Positions 48,901 through 55,043 of a DNA stretch of 64,000 nucleotides are shown here, in pieces. The notes under the pieces were generated by a model. That model was not told the DNA's origin, ran no database searches, and saw nothing but the letters and a program-made list of their open reading frames with translations. This DNA comes from Fretibacter sp964410285 (GTDB taxonomy: Bacteria; Pseudomonadota; Alphaproteobacteria; Caulobacterales; Maricaulaceae). Each line of letters begins with the position of its first letter. Position 1 is the stretch's first letter. The position numbers were made by a program, and so were the translations under genes. The DNA lies in contig CAYPFR010000003.1 of the NCBI GenBank assembly GCA_964410285.1, positions 62,001 to 126,000 of the forward strand. The letters are read 5' to 3'.

Positions 48901-50985
48901 GCTTGCATCGGATAAACCCATGGCAGGCCCTGCGCCAAGGCCAGCTTCTGCGGTATCATTGCTGCCTTCATTATCGGAATTTGTATCAAGGTAATCTGGA
49001 TTATCCGCGCTGTCAGTATTCACAGGCGTAATACCATTGGCCAAGACATATGCGGAGTTCAGGCCGTTATTCGCCAGATATGTCGCCGCATCATCGGCAT
49101 TTGGCGCAATATATCCTGACGTTGTTTGGGCCTCAATGTTATCTGTGATACCATCGTTATCGGAATCGATATCAAGATGATTTTCGATGCCGTCACCATC
49201 AAAATCCGTCCCGACAACGGCAAAGACGGAGGCACCCAAAACGAAGGTCGTGACCTCAATACCTTCTAAGCGCCCATTATTATGCAGGACGTCCACTCCA
49301 TATGTCTCGCCGTCGCCAAGATCAAAGCCAATATTAAATTGGCGATTCGCATTTCGCCCAGAATTGCGCAAAATACTATCCCCATCTTCGAGCGCCTGCC
49401 CCTCAGAAACCGATGTACCGTCAATTGTGTGGACGCCATTTCCGGCAGAAAGGGAAACCGGGTCACTTGAGAGTGTATGATCAATCGTAAACAGCCCGCT
49501 TTCAACGCGCCCAGGTGCCCCACCGCCCTGTAGCGCTTGGCCTTGAAGGTTATGCTCTGCCCCCGTAAAATCTAGCCCATTGGACGTCACCGAATAGGCA
49601 AAGTTATGCTGGTTCACATCTGGTACGCTGTAGATCAATTGTAGCGCAATATCACTGCCGATTTGCCCGACATTGAGGACCGGCGTGAAAAACGTCGCAG
49701 GGTTGGTACCATTACTCCCGCCCGTACTCCCATCGCCCGTAAAGCCTGAGTAATTCAGGGTCAAAGCGCCGACCTCTTGCCCCAGACTATCGAGAACAGG
49801 AATCAAAAACGATCCGCTGCCATCTCCGTTTTCTATTAAAATCACCGTGCCGATTGTAAATCCATCGATCGCGCTAACGCCCTCGTCAACATCAAGAATT
49901 CCGTCATTATCATCATCAATATCAACGCTATCATCAACGCCGTCTTTGTCCGTATCCGCCAGAACGCCGGCAAAAGCTGTCAGCGTCAAAGCTTTAGTAT
50001 CTATATCCCCAGAGACGACCTCAAGATCCCAATCCCCGCCAACCGCCGCCGCGCCTGTATCATTATTAGACGCGGCAATATCCGCGCCGCTCGCCAGAGC
50101 CAGCGCCGCGACAGCGCCCTCGTCGGCGCCGAAATCGCAGCCATAGATCAGCATGTCGGCATCCTTAGACAGGCTGTCCCGAATAACGGCAAAGGCCTTC
50201 GCATATTCTCCCGTCATTGAGCTTTCCGTTACAACGGCAGTCCCGAGACTAAATTCACCCGGCCCGCCGTGGGAGAGAATATGCACTGCCTCAATATCGC
50301 CCCGCTGAGCGAGAATATCAGCCATACGCTCCACTCCGTTTTCATCTGCCTTGATAATGATTGCTTCAACGCCCTTCGGAAGGCCGCCGATCAAGCTTTG
50401 ATAACCCGCAACAGAGGCGTCCACAAAAACCAATGTGTTTTGAAGCGTTTCTTGCGAAGGCACCGCCTCCAATGCGCCAAGAATATCCGCCGCAGGGTCA
50501 ATCATATCAGCCAGCGGTAGAAAGCCTGAGTTCGCCTTGTATAGAGGTGTCAGATCAAGCGGCTGCGAAGCCTCGCCGATCCCTCCAACTCCAATCGGGG
50601 CGTCACGCCAGCTATGGCTAAGGCTGCCAAGCGCCGCGCGAAAGGGACTTGTCTTTTCCGTATTCCCAGCTTGTGCCGGCAAGAGGCTCAGCGCGTTAAT
50701 GTCTAGCCCGTTTTGCGATTCTGGTTGCCCGCGCTCGGCTGCAAACAGCCCCGAGTATTGATCAAGCCACTCATGGCGCGCCGCCTCTCCGCTAAAAATT
50801 TCTTCGGTCGCAATCGCCGCATCTTCCTGCCCCAACATATCTGCTGCGACCTCTGCCCCTGTGATAAACCCAGCCGCATCCAGTAAGAGGCGCGGCTCAA
50901 GGGATAAAAGTCCCAATTTTTCTTTTGCGGAAAGCGGGCTTAAAGCGGTATTTTGAAAAGATATTATTTTGGTTTTGCGAGACAT
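39997..50985 (-). CDS. Giant LEPR-XLL/DUF4347 repetitive surface protein (3662 aa)
   Basis: Starts at an ATG with a strong GGAGG. No Sec signal peptide. Residues 29-38 read LEPRLLLDAA, the LEPR-XLL motif of giant secreted proteins. About 184-340 is a DUF4347 domain with VHILSHGG (His239) and LIYGCDFG (Cys283). Asp-rich thrombospondin-type-3-like repeats (DxDxDG) occur at 343-369, 593-753, 1544-1570 and 1752-1912, probably binding Ca2+. From about 2030 to 3430 come alternating cadherin-like and putative-Ig (He_PIG) modules, many with DPDGD and SASQGG. The last 226 residues are a non-repetitive domain ending in a helix. No RTX nonapeptides and no C-terminal anchor are seen. It is probably an adhesin or biofilm protein, exported by the neighbouring TolC/HlyD/M50 set. 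The tolC-like gene is upstream on the same strand. Confidence 0.9.
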   Translation of the reverse strand: MSRKTKIISFQNTALSPLSAKEKLGLLSLEPRLLLDAAGFITGAEVAADMLGQEDAAIATEEIFSGEAARHEWLDQYSGLFAAERGQPESQNGLDINALSLLPAQAGNTEKTSPFRAALGSLSHSWRDAPIGVGGIGEASQPLDLTPLYKANSGFLPLADMIDPAADILGALEAVPSQETLQNTLVFVDASVAGYQSLIGGLPKGVEAIIIKADENGVERMADILAQRGDIEAVHILSHGGPGEFSLGTAVVTESSMTGEYAKAFAVIRDSLSKDADMLIYGCDFGADEGAVAALALASGADIAASNNDTGAAAVGGDWDLEVVSGDIDTKALTLTAFAGVLADTDKDGVDDSVDIDDDNDGILDVDEGVSAIDGFTIGTVILIENGDGSGSFLIPVLDSLGQEVGALTLNYSGFTGDGSTGGSNGTNPATFFTPVLNVGQIGSDIALQLIYSVPDVNQHNFAYSVTSNGLDFTGAEHNLQGQALQGGGAPGRVESGLFTIDHTLSSDPVSLSAGNGVHTIDGTSVSEGQALEDGDSILRNSGRNANRQFNIGFDLGDGETYGVDVLHNNGRLEGIEVTTFVLGASVFAVVGTDFDGDGIENHLDIDSDNDGITDNIEAQTTSGYIAPNADDAATYLANNGLNSAYVLANGITPVNTDSADNPDYLDTNSDNEGSNDTAEAGLGAGPAMGLSDASTDVDGDGLFDIFDAQGGTQADDDFNPNENMNAGAAALPDTDNDASEGVALTADVDFRDSAANQPVAADDEGPIVVTGAVPVMIDVLDGDNDPENDTLVVTGIVDPLDTATVIAIHVGAPVTLSSGTQIELLSDQTLRVTTTALATGSETFDYVVDDNRGGADQGTVTLSRMQGDLITTPPSVSGIEDTAIPLNIVIDPAIISGGALPDIVGTDIGFRDAYAGADPITFVIPPNATAIRITGAGGFDNGAVSGTQEELQTSSIIVDLASATYSGHIFQSRADGGATIDNYTFTDIPLGSPSDSNISGNPLAVLTLDVSGNILSLVDAQAIADQGYLVEFLSADGTSINLLGSSGSVQEPGTTLSTVEIAPDANLVVVSIQSGRDGTFEHEDNAIARIVIDLDTGLASGIVSTQIGRGGSQNTAFGFTDYDITSGQSVETNATIDGDVIGNIPLDLTLSLDANGDLVVERSTPFATSFDTLINVQSFERQDVGSAAINLGTSSAEVNYVGAPNVETTFGLDVPEGAQTANISLAFGNIVSSGNSFNENRGRATVTVDFETETVSGSIIITRADRPDLVTFIDVPFGTPLFDANGPATGVTSNHAAIANFTDQLAATLTFDLVTAQDGSQTLQVSAQPTTGQLVGSHANYRIVSQAQFSGRLPVTISGFADGGTFNAGAINADGNLEVNAEDLAGLTFTPAENYSGQTQTLLVGYNGNSSQILVDVIREADAPTLVTTDFNGAVGEEIAIDSAVVANLVDQDGSETLTVELLNIPAGHSLTDGINSFTAAAGNRSVDITNWDISALSYTPETGALGEYVIDVRATSSDVDGFSPSADTAETLGSFTITINADTDGDGVTDINDIDDDNDGILDRDEGYVTLESLGLSTTESTLSFISTNANIVDPRSDFNDVLRIVDGNQSNASGLVFNGTLEPGSETVFTLGLNVVEGDVIDTFELRASVRALNDFDVRAFDLNIIDASGLLVFSASIDDTGPTATAPASVSGFSLSEGFYTVEFIPQTHGAGNAVTSRPDLIAAEIAELSFVGVTNTGMQIQAPGERDTDMDGIADHLDIDSDNDGIPDNIEAQRTADYVAPNADDTVTLESNNGLNSAYASLNGITPVNSDGDENPDFTDTDSDNDGRNDALEAGHSGGIAAGLSGQSNDADGDGLFDVFETALDGAADDGFNPNEGLSPLDGTLPDAGGDATVGSAVPLVNDLDFRDPNDNPTANPDGPIAITGGAAITVNVVSGTAMGEAADSDPEMDRLVISQIIDPEDSANPIAITSAGQAVVLTSGTRVIVNGDGTLTVTTPVPATGTESFSYEITDGNGGTDRAVVTLSRSSGNTAPIAVDDAFSGGENTPADINLFAANPLTADSDAQDDAFMITRVVSGGDAAALADVADGTGVALSVDGSGGGVFTVRADGTANFDPNREFDDLADGESRLTQIVYQIDDGQGGVDTAVVSYTVTGQNDAIAPQIPGAISVPPDRTDFLPAQNGIDNVAAATFDLADYFSDPDTSNSIGFSLDPADLPAGLTLLGSVISGTFDASASQGGSGGTYNVPITVTDNAGDSFVTTLTYTVSNAAPIARDDAFSINEEGSIFVNVITNMDGTDIDSDGDSLSIDAAALPNGDAIALGEDILLAEGTLRVERNGLVIFNPVENYNGDFVFGYTLTDNEGGTDAASVTITVNPVNDAPAPRVPGDMNPPSDPFNYIPVQTVSDSANIPPFDLTPYFTDVDGDSLTLLIEPADLPEGLSFDGTQISGRVAANASQGGVDGVYTIPIMVIDNNGGSFTTNITYTVINPAPIVDNAIGAQSAQDGETVSYLPQVSDPDGDRLTFSATGLPVGLVIDAGTGEISGTIDNSASQSHGGVYNIVVTADDSEGGRITDSFDLTVTNPAPLAADDAFEAPEDGGISGNVITNSDVDPDGDIVFIIEVAGAADNIGQAVPGSTGGLFTVDEDGSLRFDANGDYENLDVGETVTSTLNYVLSDGEGGLSAAMVTVTVQGANDGPIVTGTITAQSGEDSTAQLPFDASRIFSDIDVELLTFSADDLPAWMEIDPATGVITGTPPANASQGGDNADGVYQVTINASDGDASTRAQITYRFTNPAPVVDIAIGEHSALDGEDVIIQPAISDPDGDNLTYAATGLPEGLIIDAASGEISGAIDNSASQNHGGVYDIVITADDGEGGRVADNFTLTVTNPSPIAADRSFTLEEDSALSFNLLTENNTDPDGDEIFIETVVLPGGMRALPGDISEITGGVLTVNMDGSAEFTPSPNYSGIVTFGYILSDGEGGRDSAQVSLTVTPVNDAPIPIDPHQPMGSGEANSGPVDPENYIPVQVASDGTAVSNLDLTRYFEDPDLGDILSIEVELSELPPGLEFDPVAGVVFGTPSSSASQGGDPSAPGTYRVAVSARDSRGERFTTYLTYEISNIAPSAVNDGPIDVMEDDDVTIDLLGNDRSPDGDSLIITQINGIAVVPGEPLILPSGSAVTVLTDGTLRYQPAENLNGRESLSYLVSDGEGGTDQAHVEIQVAAENDQPSLVSLGGGAEGSEGENSVSGEGGSSAVLLPQSHVDGQHIEAVDISAGFRDADGDQLRFTAEGLPPGLRLNAQTGLIDGTLLSDASEGGPYEVTITATDPSGASVSTGFVWTVDNLPPVVEPISILPMTAGQPVHIDVGDSVVDPDGDGDLRYAALGLPAGLSINARTGVISGVPTTPLATADIVTISVDDGQGGVTSFELSLLITEEPALDQNFSAPGSGWGTGSDEGNSLSSRNLEGFGDDRLGDDLSSFNGLEQSNVSSELQRYFKEQVAAHRDYLGRARGEAGFKGGIGLSPIAGYGNGYLIVEALSYEHNVNVQLSSTLDAFEGIQVQSWQVTLANGDPLPRWAEHLSGSDFMQITRPLDQEVIELRIRALLENGQTATTITQIDLGTGGVTQQSEAISAAQSLQDQLALETQRLEAGSRELLKALAS
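42307..42588 (-). repeat. Putative-Ig module, copy B, in the giant gene
   Basis: Encodes residues 2800-2893. It is a near-copy of residues 2497-2590, sharing SDPDGD, ATGLP, GEISG, IDNSASQ, HGGVY and EGGR at the same spacing. The DNA is also similar, so the duplication is fairly recent or kept alike by recombination. Confidence 0.8.
43216..43497 (-). repeat. Putative-Ig module, copy A, in the giant gene
   Basis: Encodes residues 2497-2590, partner of the copy at 42307-42588. A unit spacing of 303 residues shows that a cadherin-like plus Ig-like block was duplicated as a unit. Confidence 0.8.
45250..45732 (-). repeat. Asp-rich Ca2+-type module, copy 2, in the giant gene
   Basis: Encodes residues 1752-1912: HLDIDSDNDGI, DNIEAQ, APNADD, NNGLNSAY, GITPVN, DGDGLFD, FNPNE and DLDFRD occur in the same order as in copy 1 at 48727-49209, with 1159 residues between equivalent positions. 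Confidence 0.85.
48727..49209 (-). repeat. Asp-rich Ca2+-type module, copy 1, in the giant gene
   Basis: Encodes residues 593-753. Same motif order as copy 2 and, like it, preceded by an IDDDNDGILD element and followed by a cadherin-like domain ending in VTLSR. So the duplicated unit is larger, about 500 residues. Confidence 0.85.
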
Positions 50986-51025
50986 TATTTTCCTCCGGCA
51001 TGGCTATTAGCCACTCGTTTATGGC

Positions 51026-51050
51026 CGCGGGCAGGCCCGCGTTTTATTAC
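51026..51050. other. GC hairpin with T run between tolC-like and giant genes
   Basis: CGCGGG/CCCGCG with a CAGG loop is followed on the plus strand by TTTTATTA. Read on the plus strand it is a terminator shape; read on the minus strand it would be a leader hairpin 35 bases before the giant gene's start. It could block antisense transcription or adjust the ratio of TolC-like to giant protein. Confidence 0.45.
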
Positions 51051-51128
51051 GGCGTAGGCTGGTGGAGGTTTGAAAGCCGATTATGCAAGCCACATGGCCG
51101 CCCCGGATCTCAAAGCTCAACAGCCGAC

Positions 51129-52613
51129 TTAGGTTTGGTTCATCTGGCTTCGGCTTTCCCAAAGCCTTTCCAGACTTTTTGCGATCACCGAAATATCCTC
51201 ATCTCCCCTGATATCAGCCCCATAAGGATCATGTCCAAGGGAGGTGTAGATATGCGCCGCCGCCTCTTTCATTTCGGCATGAAGCGCATCCAGCCGCGCA
51301 TCGGCAATGATCGTATTCATGCGCTCGCGCACGAGGGTCTGTCGTGAGGTGGAACTGGCTTTGGATAAAGCTTCGATCTGGCCGAGAATATTATTTTGAA
51401 CCTGCGCGCCTATCTCGGCGGTCACATATTCTTCCATCAGGCTCTCATAGCGCGCCCGAGAAACTCCCACTTGCGTCATCACCGCCATAGCAGCAGCAAG
51501 GCCCTTTTGTTCCTCGAGGTTGGCGCGAGCGCGCGCTTTGCGTTTACGCTTACCAATGGTGAAAACTTTAAGCAGGTTCCAGCTAGCTCGCGCACCGTAA
51601 TCCGCCCAATTCTGGTTAAACAAAAATCCATTGGAGCTCACATCAAGTCCCGCAAATCCTTCTAGGGTGGGTAAGGCTTCAAACACGGCTTTTTTCATCT
51701 CTTGCTCGCCAATACGTTTGGCATAAATGGTCTCGCGTACCTCCGGGCGCTGCCGCAGGGCGAGATCAATCATTTCATTATAATCCATCGCAAGCCCCAT
51801 AGGCCGCGCCTGCCGGGCAGGCATTTGCAAGGTAAATTCCTGATCGGGCGATAAGCCCATTAAGGCGGCAAGCTGCATTTTTGCCAACTTCAGATCACGG
51901 GACATGCGTTGGGCTTCGCCTTGAATATCATTAAGTTCCCGCTGATAAGACAAAGCTGGCATCGGCGCTGTTTTCCGGGAGGCATAGAGGCGGCGAGATT
52001 GACCAAAGGCCTGTTTGACGTCGCTTTCAAGTGTCGCGAGCCGCGAATTCAGCCGTTCGAAGGACACCGCACGCCAGTAGGCGCGGTGAATATCCTCCAT
52101 GATCTGAATGACCGCTTTGCGGCGGCGCTCCTCCAATATGAGGGCTTCATTAGCAAGTTGCTCACTGCGAATTTTCGACAATCCAAAATCCAAAACATTC
52201 CAGCTCGCGGACAAATCACCTGTCCAGACATTTCGTTCGGTCGAGGTCGAGGGCTCAAGTGATTGACGGCCCGATAGAAGCGAGAGGCTCGACGCACCCG
52301 CCTCATTATTGCGGCCATAATAGCCACCATTTGCCACGACTTTGGGCAACATATCATAACGTGCGACATCATAATCAGCCGTCGAAAGGTCAATTTCCAT
52401 CATAGCAACGCGGTGATCCAGATTATATTTCAAAGCCCGCGCCATGGCCTCATAGAGAGAAATTGAACCCGTTATGGGCCGCTGCTGCTCTGTAATTTGC
52501 TCGCGAACGGACTGCGCATTAAGAGCCGCTTCAAGGTCGGCTGTGGGGATAGGCAGGCTGGTGCAGCCCGCAAGCCCAATTCCGACAGCTGTGGTGATTA
52601 ATAAATGTCTCAT
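51129..52613 (-). CDS. TolC-type outer membrane efflux lipoprotein
   Basis: 494 residues. Signal with a lipobox GLAGC at about 13-17. The rest is the double repeated helical and beta layout of outer-membrane factors: SLYEAMARALKYNLDHR, WNVLDFGLSKIRSEQLANEAL, then DYNEMIDLALRQRPEVRE and WNLLKVFTIGKRKRKAR in the second half. It should form a trimeric channel through the outer membrane and periplasm. It is followed by the giant protein gene (143-base gap) and is divergent from three adaptor genes. It is the exit duct of the proposed export system. Confidence 0.88.
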   Translation of the reverse strand: MRHLLITTAVGIGLAGCTSLPIPTADLEAALNAQSVREQITEQQRPITGSISLYEAMARALKYNLDHRVAMMEIDLSTADYDVARYDMLPKVVANGGYYGRNNEAGASSLSLLSGRQSLEPSTSTERNVWTGDLSASWNVLDFGLSKIRSEQLANEALILEERRRKAVIQIMEDIHRAYWRAVSFERLNSRLATLESDVKQAFGQSRRLYASRKTAPMPALSYQRELNDIQGEAQRMSRDLKLAKMQLAALMGLSPDQEFTLQMPARQARPMGLAMDYNEMIDLALRQRPEVRETIYAKRIGEQEMKKAVFEALPTLEGFAGLDVSSNGFLFNQNWADYGARASWNLLKVFTIGKRKRKARARANLEEQKGLAAAMAVMTQVGVSRARYESLMEEYVTAEIGAQVQNNILGQIEALSKASSTSRQTLVRERMNTIIADARLDALHAEMKEAAAHIYTSLGHDPYGADIRGDEDISVIAKSLERLWESRSQMNQT

Positions 52614-52875
52614 GGTTTTGTCTCTATCCTACCTCAATAATGCAATTTTTAATTGATTTAAGGGCAGACTGTAAAACAATCCTTAATATACACCTTAAAA
52701 TTGATTTCTAATTTCAGAGATTATAGATTATATCATTGTTATTTATATATTTATTATGGATTCAGTTTTTGCACAAGAAATTGAACAGAGTTAAGAAACT
52801 CTTCTAGTTGTAACGATTAAGCCTTTCTTAAAACAAAATTTCTATTTATAATTGAAATTATGAATAGGAATACAT
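52614..52875. promoter_or_regulatory. Very AT-rich divergent control region of the export locus
   Basis: 262 bases, clearly richer in A and T than the rest of the window (for example 52681-52760 is almost all A/T). Both the tolC-giant operon and the adaptor operon must start here. I could not single out one promoter because many TATA-like boxes occur. Such a region is typical of control by DNA-bending or silencing proteins. The adaptor start has AATAGGAATACAT before the ATG. Confidence 0.5.
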
Positions 52876-53652
52876 ATGCCTAAACGCAGAATAATGGCTT
52901 TGACTTTCGCATGGCTAAGTGCAGCCGCATCCCCCGCAGCCGCGAAAATACAGCCAGCAGAAGCCCCGGCTCCCAAAGTGGAAACTCAAAATAATTACCA
53001 AGCGCGGGGTGTTTTGAAAGCTGGTCAGACGGCGGAAATCGCCGCCGGTATGGCAGGCCGTCTCTTGCGCGTAGCCTATAAGCCGGGTCAATCGTTCAAA
53101 GCTGGAGCACTTCTTGCGCAGTTTGATTGCACGCGCCAAAAAGCCGAACGTGCCGCCCTCGTGCAGGCCCATCAAACCTTACACGCCAAACATGAAAATA
53201 TCTCGGAGCTTTACGGCCTCGGCGCGGCGGGGAGCCTTGACGTCACTATTGCACGCTCCGAAATGCAGCAAGCCGCAGCAGAGCGCGACGCGATCTCAGC
53301 ACGCCTTAAAGATTGCTCGGTTTTCGCCCCCTACGCAGGCTATGTCACCGCGCGCCATGTCTCCGCATTTGAGACTCCGCAGATCGGGCAACCGCTTTAT
53401 TCAATTCAGCGCATGGGTTCACTCGAAATATCCGTGATTGCGCCGTCTAACTGGATGCGCTGGATAGAAAGGGGCCAGAAATTTGATTTTGCAGTGGACG
53501 AAACGGGCGAGGTCTTAAAGGCCAAGATCATCCGCACAGGCGCCTCTGTTGACCCTGTGAGCCAAACGATTGAACTTACCGCGCGCCCAATTGGCCGAAC
53601 GAAATCACTTGCGGGCATGAGCGGTCTTGCCAACTTCAGGCCGCCCTCATGA
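52876..53652 (+). CDS. Periplasmic adaptor (HlyD/RND-type membrane fusion protein)
   Basis: 258 residues. Signal peptide about 1-23 (ALTFAWLSAAASPAAA). ARGVLKAGQTAEIAAGMAGRLLRVAYKPGQSFKAGALLAQFDC is the first lipoyl-type half. A short coiled coil (about 93-140) follows, then CSVFAPYAGYVTARHVSAFETPQIGQPLYSI, the second half, and a beta-barrel. This is a compact periplasmic adaptor without an inner membrane anchor, expected to bridge the inner membrane parts to the TolC-like channel. Its TGA overlaps the next ATG (ATGA), so the genes are coupled. Confidence 0.85.
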   Translation: MPKRRIMALTFAWLSAAASPAAAKIQPAEAPAPKVETQNNYQARGVLKAGQTAEIAAGMAGRLLRVAYKPGQSFKAGALLAQFDCTRQKAERAALVQAHQTLHAKHENISELYGLGAAGSLDVTIARSEMQQAAAERDAISARLKDCSVFAPYAGYVTARHVSAFETPQIGQPLYSIQRMGSLEISVIAPSNWMRWIERGQKFDFAVDETGEVLKAKIIRTGASVDPVSQTIELTARPIGRTKSLAGMSGLANFRPPS

Positions 53653-55040
53653 GCCTCCTCAGCGCGCAGGCGCGTCAAGCCGCAGCTCCGGTGAACCTTA
53701 GCCCGGCGGCAGCCAGCATTGCCAAAGTCTCGCCTTTACAAATTCTTATTGCCATTGAGGGCGAAGCCTTAGCTGCGAATGATCGGCTATCCTTAAAACA
53801 TATTGCCGTTAACCGGCCTCGCGCCTTGATTAAAACTGGCCATATCATCTGGGTGGCCCGCCGCGGCCATGACATGCAGCTATCAGCCATTTCCTCTCAG
53901 GCAAAAATTGACAGGACGACGCCTTTTGCGCAGTGGATACGCGCAGAACTTTCCGCCCGTGCGCGCCTAGGCACGCTCGACCGTCCGGCGCAGTGGCAGT
54001 TCAAAAGCCGGCGCGAGGGCGATGCCTTTGCCTATCCGTTTACCGAGGCCTATTTCGCGCCCTTCTCCCCCGACCCGAAAGCCGGCGGGCTTTTGTTTAC
54101 CCGCGACGGAGCCTTCACTGAAAAGGAGGCCCCGCAAATTGAGCGTCTTGCCCAAATTTTTGGCACATGCGCCGCTGCTATGGGCCGTAAAAAGCGCCCG
54201 CGCATGAGCCTGAAGAAGCGCAACGTCCTGCTAGGGACCACGCTTTTACTTGCCCTAGCCTCCGTTATTCCCGTCCCTATGAGTACACTTGCTCCGGCGG
54301 AAATCGTCGCCAGCGATCCCTTTGTGATTACAGCGCCTATTGATGGGGTGGTCGAGTCCATTCTCGTTCGGCCAAATGCTGAGATCACCGAGGGCACGCT
54401 ACTTTTGCGGCTGGTCGATACGACCTACCGCAATGAATATATCCTTGCCGGGCAAGAGCAATCGGTGGCCGATGCCAAGCTGCGCCAAGCTTCGCTCGCC
54501 TCTTTTATAGACAATGACGCCAAGCGGGGCATTGCGCTCGCTAAAGCTGAAAAAGCCATGGCCAGCGCGCGGCAGGACTATGCCCGTGACCGCCTTTCCA
54601 AGACTGAAATAAGCGCGCCGAAAGCCGGTCTGGCGATTTACTCAGACCCTACGGATTGGGCAGGACGGCCCGTGGCTACAGGCGAAGCCATCATTCAAAT
54701 CGCAGATCCCGCGAAGATTATCCTGCGCATTGACGCGCCGCTCTCGATTGGGGAGACGCTAAAGCGCGGGGCGCGCGTGCGTATGTTTATGGATTCCGAC
54801 CCGTTACGCCCGCTTGAAGCGAAGATCACCACCGCAAGTTATTATACGCAGGCGACCCCTGACGGGCACATGGCCTATGAAGTTTTTGCCAGCCTTTCCG
54901 GCGGCGCTCAGAAGGGCAGTGCAGATGTGCCAAGGATCGGCACGCGGGGCGTTGCCAAAATATATGGAGAGACTGCGCCTTTGGGGTTTTGGCTTTTGCG
55001 CCGCCCTATCACAATTGTGCGTCAATTCATTGGAGTTTAA
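53649..55040 (+). CDS. GAF-like domain fused to HlyD-type adaptor
   Basis: 463 residues. About 1-175 is a cytoplasmic domain that looks GAF-like (LSLKHIAVNRPRALIKTGHIIWVARRGHDMQL, then GGLLFTRDGAFTEKE). A single membrane helix lies at about 193-209. A periplasmic HlyD portion follows: PAEIVASDPFVITAPIDGVVESILVRPNAEITEGTLLLRL, a short coiled coil, ISAPKAGLAIY and a beta-barrel. GAF domains bind small ligands or mediate dimers, so this may gate export. The GAF call is from pattern only. It lies between the periplasmic adaptor and the M50 protein, overlapping or nearly touching both. Confidence 0.75.
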   Translation: MSLLSAQARQAAAPVNLSPAAASIAKVSPLQILIAIEGEALAANDRLSLKHIAVNRPRALIKTGHIIWVARRGHDMQLSAISSQAKIDRTTPFAQWIRAELSARARLGTLDRPAQWQFKSRREGDAFAYPFTEAYFAPFSPDPKAGGLLFTRDGAFTEKEAPQIERLAQIFGTCAAAMGRKKRPRMSLKKRNVLLGTTLLLALASVIPVPMSTLAPAEIVASDPFVITAPIDGVVESILVRPNAEITEGTLLLRLVDTTYRNEYILAGQEQSVADAKLRQASLASFIDNDAKRGIALAKAEKAMASARQDYARDRLSKTEISAPKAGLAIYSDPTDWAGRPVATGEAIIQIADPAKIILRIDAPLSIGETLKRGARVRMFMDSDPLRPLEAKITTASYYTQATPDGHMAYEVFASLSGGAQKGSADVPRIGTRGVAKIYGETAPLGFWLLRRPITIVRQFIGV

Positions 55041-55043
55041 GCC

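Noticed and set aside
41432..50146. Many plus-strand frames opposite the giant gene, up to about 200 codons
   Set aside because: They are Ser/Pro/Ile-rich mirror images of the repeated DPDGD and SASQGG coding; codon structure of the minus strand explains them.
39997..50985. Classical RTX adhesin exported by a type I system
   Set aside because: No GGxGxDxUx nonapeptides are visible and no ABC transporter is adjacent; the Asp-rich repeats are of the DxDxDG thrombospondin type.
39997..50985. Sec-dependent or autotransporter-type surface protein
   Set aside because: The N-terminus lacks a hydrophobic signal core and the C-terminus shows no beta-barrel pattern.
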